The position numbers and the translations under genes were made by a program. This document shows positions 41,711-48,724 of a DNA stretch of 48,724 nt, one piece after another (positions within the stretch are counted from its first letter, which is position 1; each line of letters begins with the position of its first letter). Below the pieces are notes generated by a model. That model searched no databases. It was not told where the DNA came from and was given only the letters and a program-made list of their open reading frames with translations. The stretch covers positions 1 through 48,724 of the forward strand of contig JAFSGE010000052.1 of the NCBI GenBank assembly GCA_017434885.1, given 5' to 3'. This stretch comes from Lachnospiraceae bacterium. Its GTDB lineage: Bacteria > Bacillota > Clostridia > Lachnospirales > Lachnospiraceae.

Positions 41711-43285
41711 ATGTTTCAATTTGGATTTTCTTATGTCGGACTGCTTTATTTACTGATGCTGTTTCTTCCTAATATAATATGGACAAAAAATCAGCCCAAG
41801 GATTATGCGCAATTTGTAAAAAAGGAAAATAAACTGTTGCAGATATTTGAAAGAATCGGAGAAGTGCTGGTGTGCTGTTTTGTTCTGATATTTTCAGATT
41901 TTAATGTAAGGTTTGATTCTGTATGGAGTATATGGTTCATTGTATCATTCGTACTTATGCTTCTGTATGAGTATTACTGGATTTGCTATTTTAAAAGTGA
42001 AAAGAAAATGTCCGATTTTTACAGAAGTGTACTTGGCATACCGGTGGCGGGTGCGACGCTGCCGGTGTGTGCATTCTTTTTGCTTGGTGTTTACGGATGC
42101 AATGTATTCTTAATGATTGCCACAATTATTTTGGGAATTGGTCACATAGGGATTCATTATCAGCATTATTTGGAAATTACAATAGGAAGAAAAGGAAAGA
42201 AAAAATTGAGGGAAATAGTTTTGGGAGTTGCGTTGGGAATTATTCTGGCGGTAGTGATTCTGATAGTTTTAGCACTTACGATTATCATCGGTTTCAGGAA
42301 TTGCAATTATATCAAATGTTTTATCTCGGCAGATAAGGGTGTGTATGAAGGGATATACGTGCCGTTGGAAGGGCAGGAGCAATACCTGCATATCAGTGGT
42401 AAAAATGCAGAAAATCCGGTTATTATTTATCTTCACGGAGGACCGGCATCACCGGACACTTTGGCAACTTATGCATTTACCAAGTATTTTACGGATGAAT
42501 ACACGATAATCTGTTGGGACCAGAGAGGCTGCGGCAGAACTTACTATAAAAATAGGAAAGCAGACCCTGATAATGCAACAGCATCTTTTGCACAGGCACA
42601 GAAGGATTTGGATGCACTCGTGAATTATGCCTGTGAAAGATTCGGTAAGGATAAAGTCATTATTATGGGACATTCTTACGGAACCATATTGGGAAGCGAG
42701 TACGTGCTTGCTCATCCTGAAAAGGTTTCTGATTACATAGGAATCGGACAGTTTGTTTCCATGAAAAAAGGAAATCAAATCATTTATGAGGATGCCTTTG
42801 CGGCAGCAGAGCAAAAAGGAAATAATACCGATAAATTGGTTTTAGCTTATGAAACTTATCAAAAAGATATGAGCCTTAATAATATGATGAAACTGCGTAC
42901 CCTTGTTGCCCCTTATTACAAAGCAGAAAGAGCAAAAAATACGATATGGATAGGGCTGACATCGCCTGTTGCCAATTTGGACGATTTCCGCTGGCAGATG
43001 AAAGGCATGTTTGATTTGGAGGGACATATTACGCTGAATAAGCAGTTGCTCGATTACTCATTTGAAGTGGATTTGTTTGAAAAAGAAACAGACTATAAGA
43101 TGCCGGTAACATTTATATCAGGTTCATGTGATTTTGCAACACCGGTAAAATGTACACAGGAATATATGGATATTATTACAGCACCGTCAAAGAAACTGAT
43201 TGTGATGGAAGGATGCGGACATTCCGCACAGTTTGATGACGCAGAAGAGTTTAGCGGAATTGTAAAGACTGCACTGGCAGAATAG
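41711..43285 (+). CDS. Membrane domain fused to alpha/beta hydrolase (proline iminopeptidase-like)
   Basis: 524 residues. Residues 1-200 hold about six membrane segments. The remainder is an alpha/beta hydrolase with HGGPASP (oxyanion region), WDQRGCGRT, nucleophile Ser322 (GHSYGT), Asp474 (SGSCDF) and His504 (GCGHS): a complete triad. The hydrolase resembles proline iminopeptidases, so it may cut an N-terminal proline or an ester at the membrane face. The membrane part resembles free-standing small membrane proteins of Firmicutes, so this is a fusion. It starts 3 bases after the DUF4097 stop; the ribosome site is weak, so coupling is likely. Confidence 0.82.
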   Translation: MFQFGFSYVGLLYLLMLFLPNIIWTKNQPKDYAQFVKKENKLLQIFERIGEVLVCCFVLIFSDFNVRFDSVWSIWFIVSFVLMLLYEYYWICYFKSEKKMSDFYRSVLGIPVAGATLPVCAFFLLGVYGCNVFLMIATIILGIGHIGIHYQHYLEITIGRKGKKKLREIVLGVALGIILAVVILIVLALTIIIGFRNCNYIKCFISADKGVYEGIYVPLEGQEQYLHISGKNAENPVIIYLHGGPASPDTLATYAFTKYFTDEYTIICWDQRGCGRTYYKNRKADPDNATASFAQAQKDLDALVNYACERFGKDKVIIMGHSYGTILGSEYVLAHPEKVSDYIGIGQFVSMKKGNQIIYEDAFAAAEQKGNNTDKLVLAYETYQKDMSLNNMMKLRTLVAPYYKAERAKNTIWIGLTSPVANLDDFRWQMKGMFDLEGHITLNKQLLDYSFEVDLFEKETDYKMPVTFISGSCDFATPVKCTQEYMDIITAPSKKLIVMEGCGHSAQFDDAEEFSGIVKTALAE

Positions 43286-43296
43286 GAGGAATGGAT

Positions 43297-43536
43297 ATGA
43301 CGGCGATATTAATATTGGTGATATTGATTTTATTATTGGTACTTTCTTTTAGTTTTAAGGTAATTGGTACGTTGCTGAAGTTTATTTTAAAGTTGGTTAT
43401 CTGCTTGCCTTGTGCGCTGATTATGGGAGTGCTCGGACTGGTATTTTGCTGTACTTTGCTGCTGATACCTGTTGGGATTGGATGTTTTAAGATAGCAATG
43501 AATATTTTAAATCCGCTTAAGATATGTCCGATATAA
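43297..43536 (+). CDS. Small two-span membrane protein
   Basis: 79 residues, almost all hydrophobic: TAILILVILILLLVLSFSF and a second block with CLPCALIMGVLGLVFCCTLLLIPVGIGCFKIAM, five Cys in total. AGGAGG lies seven bases before the ATG at 43297 (an ATG two codons earlier is too close). I recognise no family. It lies 11 bases after the hydrolase gene and probably ends the PadR operon. Confidence 0.72.
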   Translation: MTAILILVILILLLVLSFSFKVIGTLLKFILKLVICLPCALIMGVLGLVFCCTLLLIPVGIGCFKIAMNILNPLKICPI

Positions 43537-43585
43537 GTGCTGAAAAAAGGTTAAAAAATTCACTGAAAAAGTTATCCTAATACCC

Positions 43586-43614
43586 TTGACAAGTAAATAT
43601 TAATATACTATAAT
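43586..43614 (+). promoter_or_regulatory. Consensus promoter of tRNA-Arg
   Basis: TTGACA (43586-43591), 17-base spacer, TATAAT (43609-43614): a perfect sigma-A promoter, 28 bases before the tRNA. Confidence 0.92.
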
Positions 43615-43642
43615 ATCATTTGTTGCGGTACACGTAACATAT

Positions 43643-43716
43643 GTGCGCTTAGCTCAGCTGGATAGAGCGTTTGGCTACGGACCAAAAGGTCGGGAGTTCG
43701 AATCTTCTAGCGCACG
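43643..43716 (+). tRNA. tRNA-Arg (anticodon ACG)
   Basis: The acceptor GTGCGCT pairs fully with AGCGCAC. The anticodon stem TTTGG/CCAAA encloses loop CTACGGA, so the anticodon is ACG (43677-43679), the I34-modified arginine tRNA. The T-arm has GTTCGAAT with some wobble pairs. CCA is not encoded. It has its own promoter and terminator. Confidence 0.96.
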
Positions 43717-43726
43717 CGACTAAAGG

Positions 43727-43763
43727 TCGGGAGTGTTTGAAATCAAGCATTCCCGATTTTTTT
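43727..43763 (+). terminator. Terminator of tRNA-Arg
   Basis: TCGGGAGTGTTTG (43727-43739) pairs with CAAGCATTCCCGA (43744-43756) with two wobbles, loop of 4, then T(7). Its 5' half, AAAGGTCGGGAGT (43722-43734), repeats 13 bases of the tRNA (43685-43697). Confidence 0.92.
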
Positions 43764-43770
43764 GTACATA

Positions 43771-43853
43771 TTTTTAAAAAGCGGACAAAAGAACACAATC
43801 TCGTCTTGTAAAAACGGACAAAAGGCGGTAAAATTATCTTGTAAAAACGGACA
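43771..43853 (+). repeat. Three direct repeats at 33-bp spacing over a promoter
   Basis: CGGACA recurs at 43782, 43815 and 43848, exactly 33 bases apart. Units two and three share 17 identical bases ending in it (43804-43820, 43837-43853); the first is partial. Unit two supplies the -35, TTGTAA (43806-43811), which is 17 bases from TAAAAT (43829-43834). Unit three covers the predicted start. This is operator-like for the next gene. Confidence 0.75.
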
Positions 43854-43885
43854 TAGTGGATCGCGCTGATATGGGAGAGGTGTTT

Positions 43886-45241
43886 ATGAAAAGAAAAATC
43901 AAAGAAAAAATTCTTGATTTCTTACAAACAGAATCGGACAGTAAAGCTTTGCTGATTACAGGCGCACGTCAGATTGGAAAAACATATATTATTCGGGAAT
44001 GCTTGAAAGAACAGTTTTCTTCAGTTATAGAGATTAATTTTATTGAAAATGAAAATGCTAAAAAAATCTTTTCTGATTTTAAAGATACAAAAGATATTTT
44101 GTTTCGATTGTCGGCGATTGCAGAGCAACCATTAATAAAGGGTGAAACGGTTTTCTTTTTGGATGAAGTGCAAGAAAGCAAGGAACTGGTTACTGCAATT
44201 AAATTTCTTGTTGAGGAAGGGAGCTTTCGATATGTATTAAGTGGTTCCCTGTTGGGAGTAGAATTGAAGGATATTCGTTCCATTCCGGTGGGATATTTGC
44301 AAATTATGGAAATGTATCCAATGGATTTTGAGGAGTTTTGTGTTGCCAATCAGGTGGGAACGCATATTATTGAAACTTTGCGGGAGTGTTTTGAAAAAGG
44401 TAGACCGATTGATGGTTTGGTGCATGAGAAAATGTTGGAATTGTTTCGGCTGTATTTGATTATTGGAGGAATGCCGGCTGTTGTTCAGAAGTATATTGAT
44501 ACAAACAATTTGCAACATGTGACAGAAATACAGAAGCAGATTATTGCACAATATAAGAAAGATATAGCCAAGTATGATCCGGAAAATAAATTGTATTTAG
44601 AAGACATTTTCAATTTAATACCAAGCGAATTAAATAATAAGAATAAGCGTTTTATTATGAAAAAACTGAATGAAAATTTTAAGTTTTCCAGATATGAAAA
44701 TAGTTTTGTCTGGTTAAAAGATGCAGGGGTTGCTTTGCCGGTGCACTGTGCCGCTGAGCCTGTTCTGCCGTTGCTTCTATCAAAGGCAACAAATCTTTTT
44801 AAACTATTCTTATCAGATGTAGGATTATTGGCGGCAATGTATGCAAATGGATTGCAGATGAAAATATTGATGAATGAATTAAATATGAATTATGGTGCGA
44901 TCTATGAAAATGTAGTTGCTCAGGAACTGAAATGCCATGGTTTCGAACTATATTATTATAATAACAATAAACAGGGAGAATTAGACTTTTTGATAGAATA
45001 TGAAGGGAAGGTTTTGCCGATTGAAATAAAATCGGGAAAAGACTATGAAAGACATGCAGCACTTAATAATTGCTTAATGAATCCAAGGTATGATATTGAA
45101 AAAGCATTTGTTTTTTGCAATGAAAATGTTCAGAGAAAGGATAAAATTCATTATTATCCGATTTATATGATTTCTTTTTTGCATAAAGAAAAGCAAATAG
45201 AGAACCCAATATATAAGCCAGATTTTAGTATTTTAATGTAA
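43886..45241 (+). CDS. AAA_14/DUF4143 ATPase with PD-(D/E)XK-like C-terminus
   Basis: 451 residues. Walker A GARQIGKT (near 29), Walker B VFFLDEVQES and the sensor YVLSGSLLG define the AAA_14 domain. The C-terminal DUF4143 region has GELDFLIEYEGKVLPIEIKSG, a D...ExK nuclease-like motif, preceded by YENVVAQEL. These proteins occur in many copies in gut bacteria and their role is unknown. The ATG at 43886 has GGGAGAGG upstream; an earlier in-frame start lies just behind repeat unit three. AT-rich codon use differs slightly from neighbours, suggesting transfer. Confidence 0.93.
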   Translation: MKRKIKEKILDFLQTESDSKALLITGARQIGKTYIIRECLKEQFSSVIEINFIENENAKKIFSDFKDTKDILFRLSAIAEQPLIKGETVFFLDEVQESKELVTAIKFLVEEGSFRYVLSGSLLGVELKDIRSIPVGYLQIMEMYPMDFEEFCVANQVGTHIIETLRECFEKGRPIDGLVHEKMLELFRLYLIIGGMPAVVQKYIDTNNLQHVTEIQKQIIAQYKKDIAKYDPENKLYLEDIFNLIPSELNNKNKRFIMKKLNENFKFSRYENSFVWLKDAGVALPVHCAAEPVLPLLLSKATNLFKLFLSDVGLLAAMYANGLQMKILMNELNMNYGAIYENVVAQELKCHGFELYYYNNNKQGELDFLIEYEGKVLPIEIKSGKDYERHAALNNCLMNPRYDIEKAFVFCNENVQRKDKIHYYPIYMISFLHKEKQIENPIYKPDFSILM

Positions 45242-45273
45242 GTGACAGCATATTAAATGAAAAGGAGTACTAT

Positions 45274-46104
45274 ATGCCAAACGGTCAGAAAAAAATAGCA
45301 GCAATCAATGACTTATCGGGCTACGGAAGATGTGCCCTTACGGTAACCATTCCGATTATCTCCCATATGAAAATACAATGCTGTCCCGTACCGACATCCA
45401 TTTTGTCCAATCATACAGGATATGAAGAATATTTTTTTGATGACTATTCAGATAGATTACCGGATTACCTTTTGATGTGGAAAAAGCTGGGACTTACCTT
45501 TGACGGCATTATGTCGGGATTTCTGGGTTCCAAGGAGCAAATTGATATTGTAGAACAGTTTATAAATACATTTTCAACGGAATTGACTAAAGTAGTCATA
45601 GACCCTGTTATGGGAGACCATGGTAAAATTGCCGGTACTTACACGGAAGAAATGTGTATCGAAATGAGAAGGCTTGTGTCCTATGCCGATATTATTACGC
45701 CAAACCTGACAGAGGCATGTAAATTGAGTGATACGCCTTACAAGGAAAAGGGATGGAAGAAAAAGGAACTGCTTGACATGGCAGAATGTTTGGAAAAAAT
45801 GGGACCGCAAAAAATAGTAATTACCGGAATCCCACAGGGTGAGTTTATTGCAAACTTTGTTTATGAAAAGGGAGAGGAAGCCCATTTTATCAAGACGCAC
45901 AAGGTAGGAGATGAGCGCTGCGGCACGGGAGATTTATTTGCGTCCATCATTGCAGCGGATGCGGTAAACGGAGTGCCGTTTCAGAAATCTGTCAGAAAAG
46001 CGTCTTCCTTTGTAAAAAAGAGTATGTTGAAGTCCATTGAAATGGGGATTCCCAGGAAAAACGGAGTGTGTTTTGAAGAAATATTGGATAAGTTAAAAGT
46101 GTAA
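45274..46104 (+). CDS. Pyridoxamine/pyridoxal kinase
   Basis: 276 residues, ribokinase-like fold. The N-terminal AAINDLSGYGRCALTVTIPIIS, CCPVPTSILSNHTGY, VIDPVMGD and the catalytic GTGDLFAS (Asp base) are typical of PdxK/PdxY. It phosphorylates vitamin B6 forms. It begins 32 bases after the DUF4143 stop with AAGGAG upstream. It has a terminator of its own. Confidence 0.92.
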   Translation: MPNGQKKIAAINDLSGYGRCALTVTIPIISHMKIQCCPVPTSILSNHTGYEEYFFDDYSDRLPDYLLMWKKLGLTFDGIMSGFLGSKEQIDIVEQFINTFSTELTKVVIDPVMGDHGKIAGTYTEEMCIEMRRLVSYADIITPNLTEACKLSDTPYKEKGWKKKELLDMAECLEKMGPQKIVITGIPQGEFIANFVYEKGEEAHFIKTHKVGDERCGTGDLFASIIAADAVNGVPFQKSVRKASSFVKKSMLKSIEMGIPRKNGVCFEEILDKLKV

Positions 46105-46109
46105 TATGT

Positions 46110-46154
46110 GAGGCAGAGAGCATAGCAAACAAGATGCAATCTGCTTCTTTTTTT
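46110..46154 (+). terminator. Terminator of the pyridoxamine kinase gene
   Basis: GAGGCAGA (46110-46117) pairs with TCTGCTTC (46140-46147), with an inner GCAT/ATGC stem, then T(7). Confidence 0.82.
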
Positions 46155-46254
46155 GGGAAAAGAGAAAATTACCATAAATGCATCGAACCGTCATAGAATC
46201 AAAAAAAGAATCATGTTATCCTTTCCTTAAGAAAATAATTTGGAGGGATGCCAA

Positions 46255-47994
46255 ATGGAAAAAATGAAACACAAAAAGATTGCAGAACGTATGAATAGAA
46301 TGAGTTATCAAAACTTCAATGTCAGTGTGTATTGTCCGGTGGGAAATATCAATAAAATCACAGACTTTGAGGCATTTGATGAGAAGTTAAAGCATTTATA
46401 TCAGAACGTAAAGCTTGGTCATGCGTATTTGGAATGCTATCGCGGTATGGAATGGTGCGACAAGGAACAGCTTTTAAAGGTGAAAGATTTTTTTGAGAGT
46501 AAGGGAATTGCAACGTCAGGAGGTATTACCACCTGTGATGACAGTAATAATGAAGGGTTTGTTTCTCTTTGTTATTCCAAAGAAAAGGGACAGGAAATTC
46601 TGAAAAAAGCGGTTGCCTTAAATGCGGAAGTGTTTGATGAGTTCATATTTGACGATTTTTATTTTTTAAACTGCCGTTGTGAAGAGTGCATTCGTCAAAA
46701 AGGCGACAGAAGCTGGTCACAGTTCCGCCTTGACCAGAAAAAATATATTACAGAAGAAATTATTATGAAAACGGCGAAGGGAATTAATCCTGACATTAAT
46801 GTCATTATCAAATTTCCCCAGTGGTATGAGGATTATAATGAAACCGGATATGACCTGGTTATGGAACCGGAGCAGTTTGATTCTATTTATACCGGAACAG
46901 AAACCAGAAATCCTACATACTCACAGCAGCATTTGCCGAAATATATCAGCTATTTTGTGATGCGGTATTTGGAGAGTGCGGCACCGGGCAGAAATCTCGG
47001 AGGATGGTTTGACCCTTACGAGTGTACTTATAATATTACTTCTTATTTGGAGCAGGGATATCTGACACTGTTTGCCAAAGCCAAAGAAGTAACTTTATTC
47101 TGTCTGGATTCACTGATAAAAGATTCTTCCTTTATGGCATTTGCACCGGCACTGGGACAAATGTTTAAGGAAATGGATGACTGGCTTAGTCAACTTGGAG
47201 AGCCGGTAGGTGTAGCTGCGTACAGACCGGGTTATGCGAGGGGAGAGAACAACGTACACAATTACTTGGGAATGTGCGGAATTCCTTTTGAACCGTATAT
47301 AGAGTATCCGAAGCAGGAGAAAGTAATATTCCTGGCAGAAGGAGCCGCATGTGATGCAGATATCGTGACAAAGATGAAAGAAAGCATGCTTGCCGGAGCA
47401 GATGTGATTGTGACAAGCGGTTTTGTGAGAAAGCTCGGTGATGCCTTCAAGGAATTTGTAAACGTATCCTATTCGCCCCGCAAAGCGATTGTAAATGAGT
47501 ATGCGGTGACAAAGGATAACGGAGTTTCCGTCAGCGGAAGATATATGGGAGATAAGCAGATTCTGATTCCGCAGATGGATTACTGTACCAATGATATTTG
47601 GGAATTGGCAGCAGCATACGGAACGGATAATAATTTTCCTATCGTGCTTCGGTGCAGTTACGGAAAGGGAAGAATCAGTATTCTTACCATACCTGACAAT
47701 ATGGGTGAAATGTATCATTATCCTGCAGAAATATGGAAGACGATTAGGGGACTTTTTGCCGGAGAGATACCTGCGCTGTTGGAAGGACCGTCCAAAATAC
47801 AGATGTTTGTCTATGACAATGATATGGTGGTTCTGCGTTCCGACCTGAATTATTATGAATCGGTATCGTTACGGCTCAAAGATAAATATACAAAGGTAAC
47901 AGAGCTTACTTATAATAAGGAACTTCCCGTGATAGACGGAAAAGTGACCCTGCAGTTGACACCGGCAGTGAATTATATCTTTAAACTGCAATAA
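46255..47994 (+). CDS. Large cytoplasmic protein of unknown function, glycoside-hydrolase-like
   Basis: 579 residues without a signal peptide. The first ~330 residues read like a TIM barrel: FNVSVYCPVGNIN, AYLECYRGMEW, FDEFIFDDFYFLNC with CRCEEC, VIIKFPQWYEDY, and FDSIYTGTETRNP. The middle (about 345-480) looks like a flavodoxin/amidotransferase-like domain, as in some beta-galactosidases. The last ~75 residues are a beta-sandwich. A carbohydrate-active role is inference from this domain order. GGAGGG lies just before the ATG at 46255. No sugar transporter or regulator is adjacent. Confidence 0.72.
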   Translation: MEKMKHKKIAERMNRMSYQNFNVSVYCPVGNINKITDFEAFDEKLKHLYQNVKLGHAYLECYRGMEWCDKEQLLKVKDFFESKGIATSGGITTCDDSNNEGFVSLCYSKEKGQEILKKAVALNAEVFDEFIFDDFYFLNCRCEECIRQKGDRSWSQFRLDQKKYITEEIIMKTAKGINPDINVIIKFPQWYEDYNETGYDLVMEPEQFDSIYTGTETRNPTYSQQHLPKYISYFVMRYLESAAPGRNLGGWFDPYECTYNITSYLEQGYLTLFAKAKEVTLFCLDSLIKDSSFMAFAPALGQMFKEMDDWLSQLGEPVGVAAYRPGYARGENNVHNYLGMCGIPFEPYIEYPKQEKVIFLAEGAACDADIVTKMKESMLAGADVIVTSGFVRKLGDAFKEFVNVSYSPRKAIVNEYAVTKDNGVSVSGRYMGDKQILIPQMDYCTNDIWELAAAYGTDNNFPIVLRCSYGKGRISILTIPDNMGEMYHYPAEIWKTIRGLFAGEIPALLEGPSKIQMFVYDNDMVVLRSDLNYYESVSLRLKDKYTKVTELTYNKELPVIDGKVTLQLTPAVNYIFKLQ

Positions 47995-48041
47995 AGAGAA
48001 GAGATGACAATGCGGATGACAACAATCCGATTGCAGTAAAA

Positions 48042-48067
48042 AAGGGATTGGCATTTGCCAATCCCTT
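48042..48067 (+). terminator. Hairpin after the unknown 579-residue gene
   Basis: AAGGGATTGGCA (48042-48053) pairs perfectly with TGCCAATCCCTT (48056-48067), 2-base loop; only a weak T tract follows. Confidence 0.8.
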
Positions 48068-48257
48068 CATTATTGTTGGGCTTTAGCCCGTTTTTCGAGG
48101 GAGTTTCTTGGAAGAGAAACGAACTGAAGAAAAACAAATAAACCACCCGCTAAGCGGGTGAGTCAGCGGCCAGCTTTAGCTTCAAGCAAAAACCTCCCGT
48201 GCTATAATGAGTGTAGGTTCGCCAACCGCATTCAAAAGAGCAAAGGAGGTAGTCCAG

Positions 48258-48724
48258 ATGGACATGAATAGTTTATCACATACAAAATGGGAGTGCAAAT
48301 ATCATATTGTGTTTGCACCGAAGTTCAGGAGAAAGGTTATATATGGTCAACTGAAAAAAGATATAGCCAATGTACTAAGTATGTTATGCAAACGAAAAGG
48401 AGTGGAAATCATAGAAACGGAAATGTGCCCGGACCATGTACACATGCTGGTAAGAATTCCACCAAACATAAGTGTATCGAGCTTTGTAGGATATCTGAAA
48501 GGGAAAAGTACACTTATGATATTTGAAAGGCATGCCAATCTGAAATATAAGTATGGTAACCGACATTTTTGGTGTAGAGGATATTATGTACCCTATAAAA
48601 TAGGAAAACTACAAATACAAGGCTTTTCGGAGCCGACAACACCAAAAAATAAAATAACAGAGCTATCACATTACGCAGAAGGCCGCCCGGTCAAGACAAC
48701 GGGCGGCCTTTTTGCGTGGAAGGC
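48258..48724 (+). pseudogene. IS200-type TnpA (HUH transposase), C-terminus lost or altered
   Basis: From ATG at 48258 (AAAGGAGGT upstream) residues 1-111 match IS200 TnpA: SHTKWECKYHIVFAPKFRR, the HUH pair His60-x-His62 in CPDHVHMLV, GYLKGKSTLMIFERHANLK and HFWCRGYYV. After Val111 the family pattern, in which the catalytic Tyr sits about 13 residues on in a helix like IEEYI, is replaced by unrelated residues; position 124 is Ser. The frame stays open to the window end. It is most likely a non-functional, truncated copy. Confidence 0.72.
48681..48713 (+). terminator. GC-rich hairpin with T run at the right edge
   Basis: GGCCGCCCG (48681-48689) pairs perfectly with CGGGCGGCC (48700-48708), loop of 10, followed by T(5). 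It is inside the open frame of the altered transposase, which again suggests that this part is not coding. Confidence 0.82.

Larger units (their letters stand above)
48144..48724 (+). mobile_element. IS200/IS605-family element, left part (continues past the window or is truncated)
   Basis: A CACCCGCT/AGCGGGTG palindrome (48144-48160) is followed by ~100 untranslated bases and a TnpA frame, the usual order at an IS200 left end. The exact left boundary is uncertain; the element may begin as early as about 48075. Right-end structure is not recognised within the window. Confidence 0.75.

Noticed and set aside
43771-43853. Degenerate CRISPR or plasmid iterons
   Set aside because: Only three short units, no spacers or rep gene; position over a promoter fits an operator better.
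48287-48526. 79-residue frame inside the IS200 transposase
   Set aside because: Out of frame with the clear TnpA reading that carries the HUH motif.

Overview
The window looks like chromosomal DNA of a low-GC anaerobic Firmicute, most likely a gut-type Lachnospiraceae (class Clostridia). The basis is AT-rich DNA, GGAGG-type ribosome binding sites, TTGACA/TATAAT and TGnTATAAT promoters, and a gene set typical of that group (YitT, DUF896, long-form HPF, HAAS/DUF4097 modules, the TIGR03915/03916 repair pair, an FMN alpha-hydroxy-acid oxidase with a Cys-rich N-terminus). No rRNA, CRISPR array or prophage is visible. The only transposable element is a truncated IS200-type copy at the right edge.

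Layout. 1-240: two tRNAs (Val, Leu) and a terminator. 362-4816: a sugar O-acetyltransferase, an SDR plus NTF2-like pair divergent from a MocR-type regulator, a Nim-like/CPCC fusion protein and DUF896. 4899-8120: carB without carA. 8244-14568: small hypotheticals, a Glu/Lys-rich lipoprotein, YitT, a hendecad-repeat coiled-coil protein, an SPL-type radical SAM protein and a metzincin-like lipoprotein. 14623-17239: metF, a YmfI-like SDR and trxB. 17431-24054: an NlpC/P60 hydrolase, an origin-like cluster of DnaA boxes, HPF, two envelope glycosyltransferase genes and a convergent M23 peptidase. 24121-29589: a sigma-A promoter and a yybP-ykoY (Mn2+) riboswitch leading into hflK, hflC, an S1-domain protein and a DUF3592-like protein, then HAD and CPBP genes. 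29668-37039: plsC, then a DNA-repair block of rarA, a radical SAM protein and TIGR03915 behind two LexA boxes, an HPr-like protein lacking His15, and a Cas4-like nuclease/DinG-type helicase fusion. 37431-43536: FMN oxidase, CAP lipoprotein, and a PadR-HAAS-DUF4097-membrane hydrolase operon. 43643-47994: tRNA-Arg, a DUF4143 ATPase behind 33-bp phased repeats, pyridoxamine kinase and a large protein of unknown function. 48144-48724: the IS200 remnant.

The two most informative readings come from regulatory DNA. (1) A near-perfect match to the manganese riboswitch, with its own promoter and terminator, sits before HflK/HflC and so links this FtsH-modulator pair to Mn2+. (2) Two LexA-type boxes flank the rarA promoter, and the next two genes overlap translationally. 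This places the poorly understood radical SAM/TIGR03915 pair under SOS control. All functions are assigned by motif and family recognition from the sequence alone; no database search was run.
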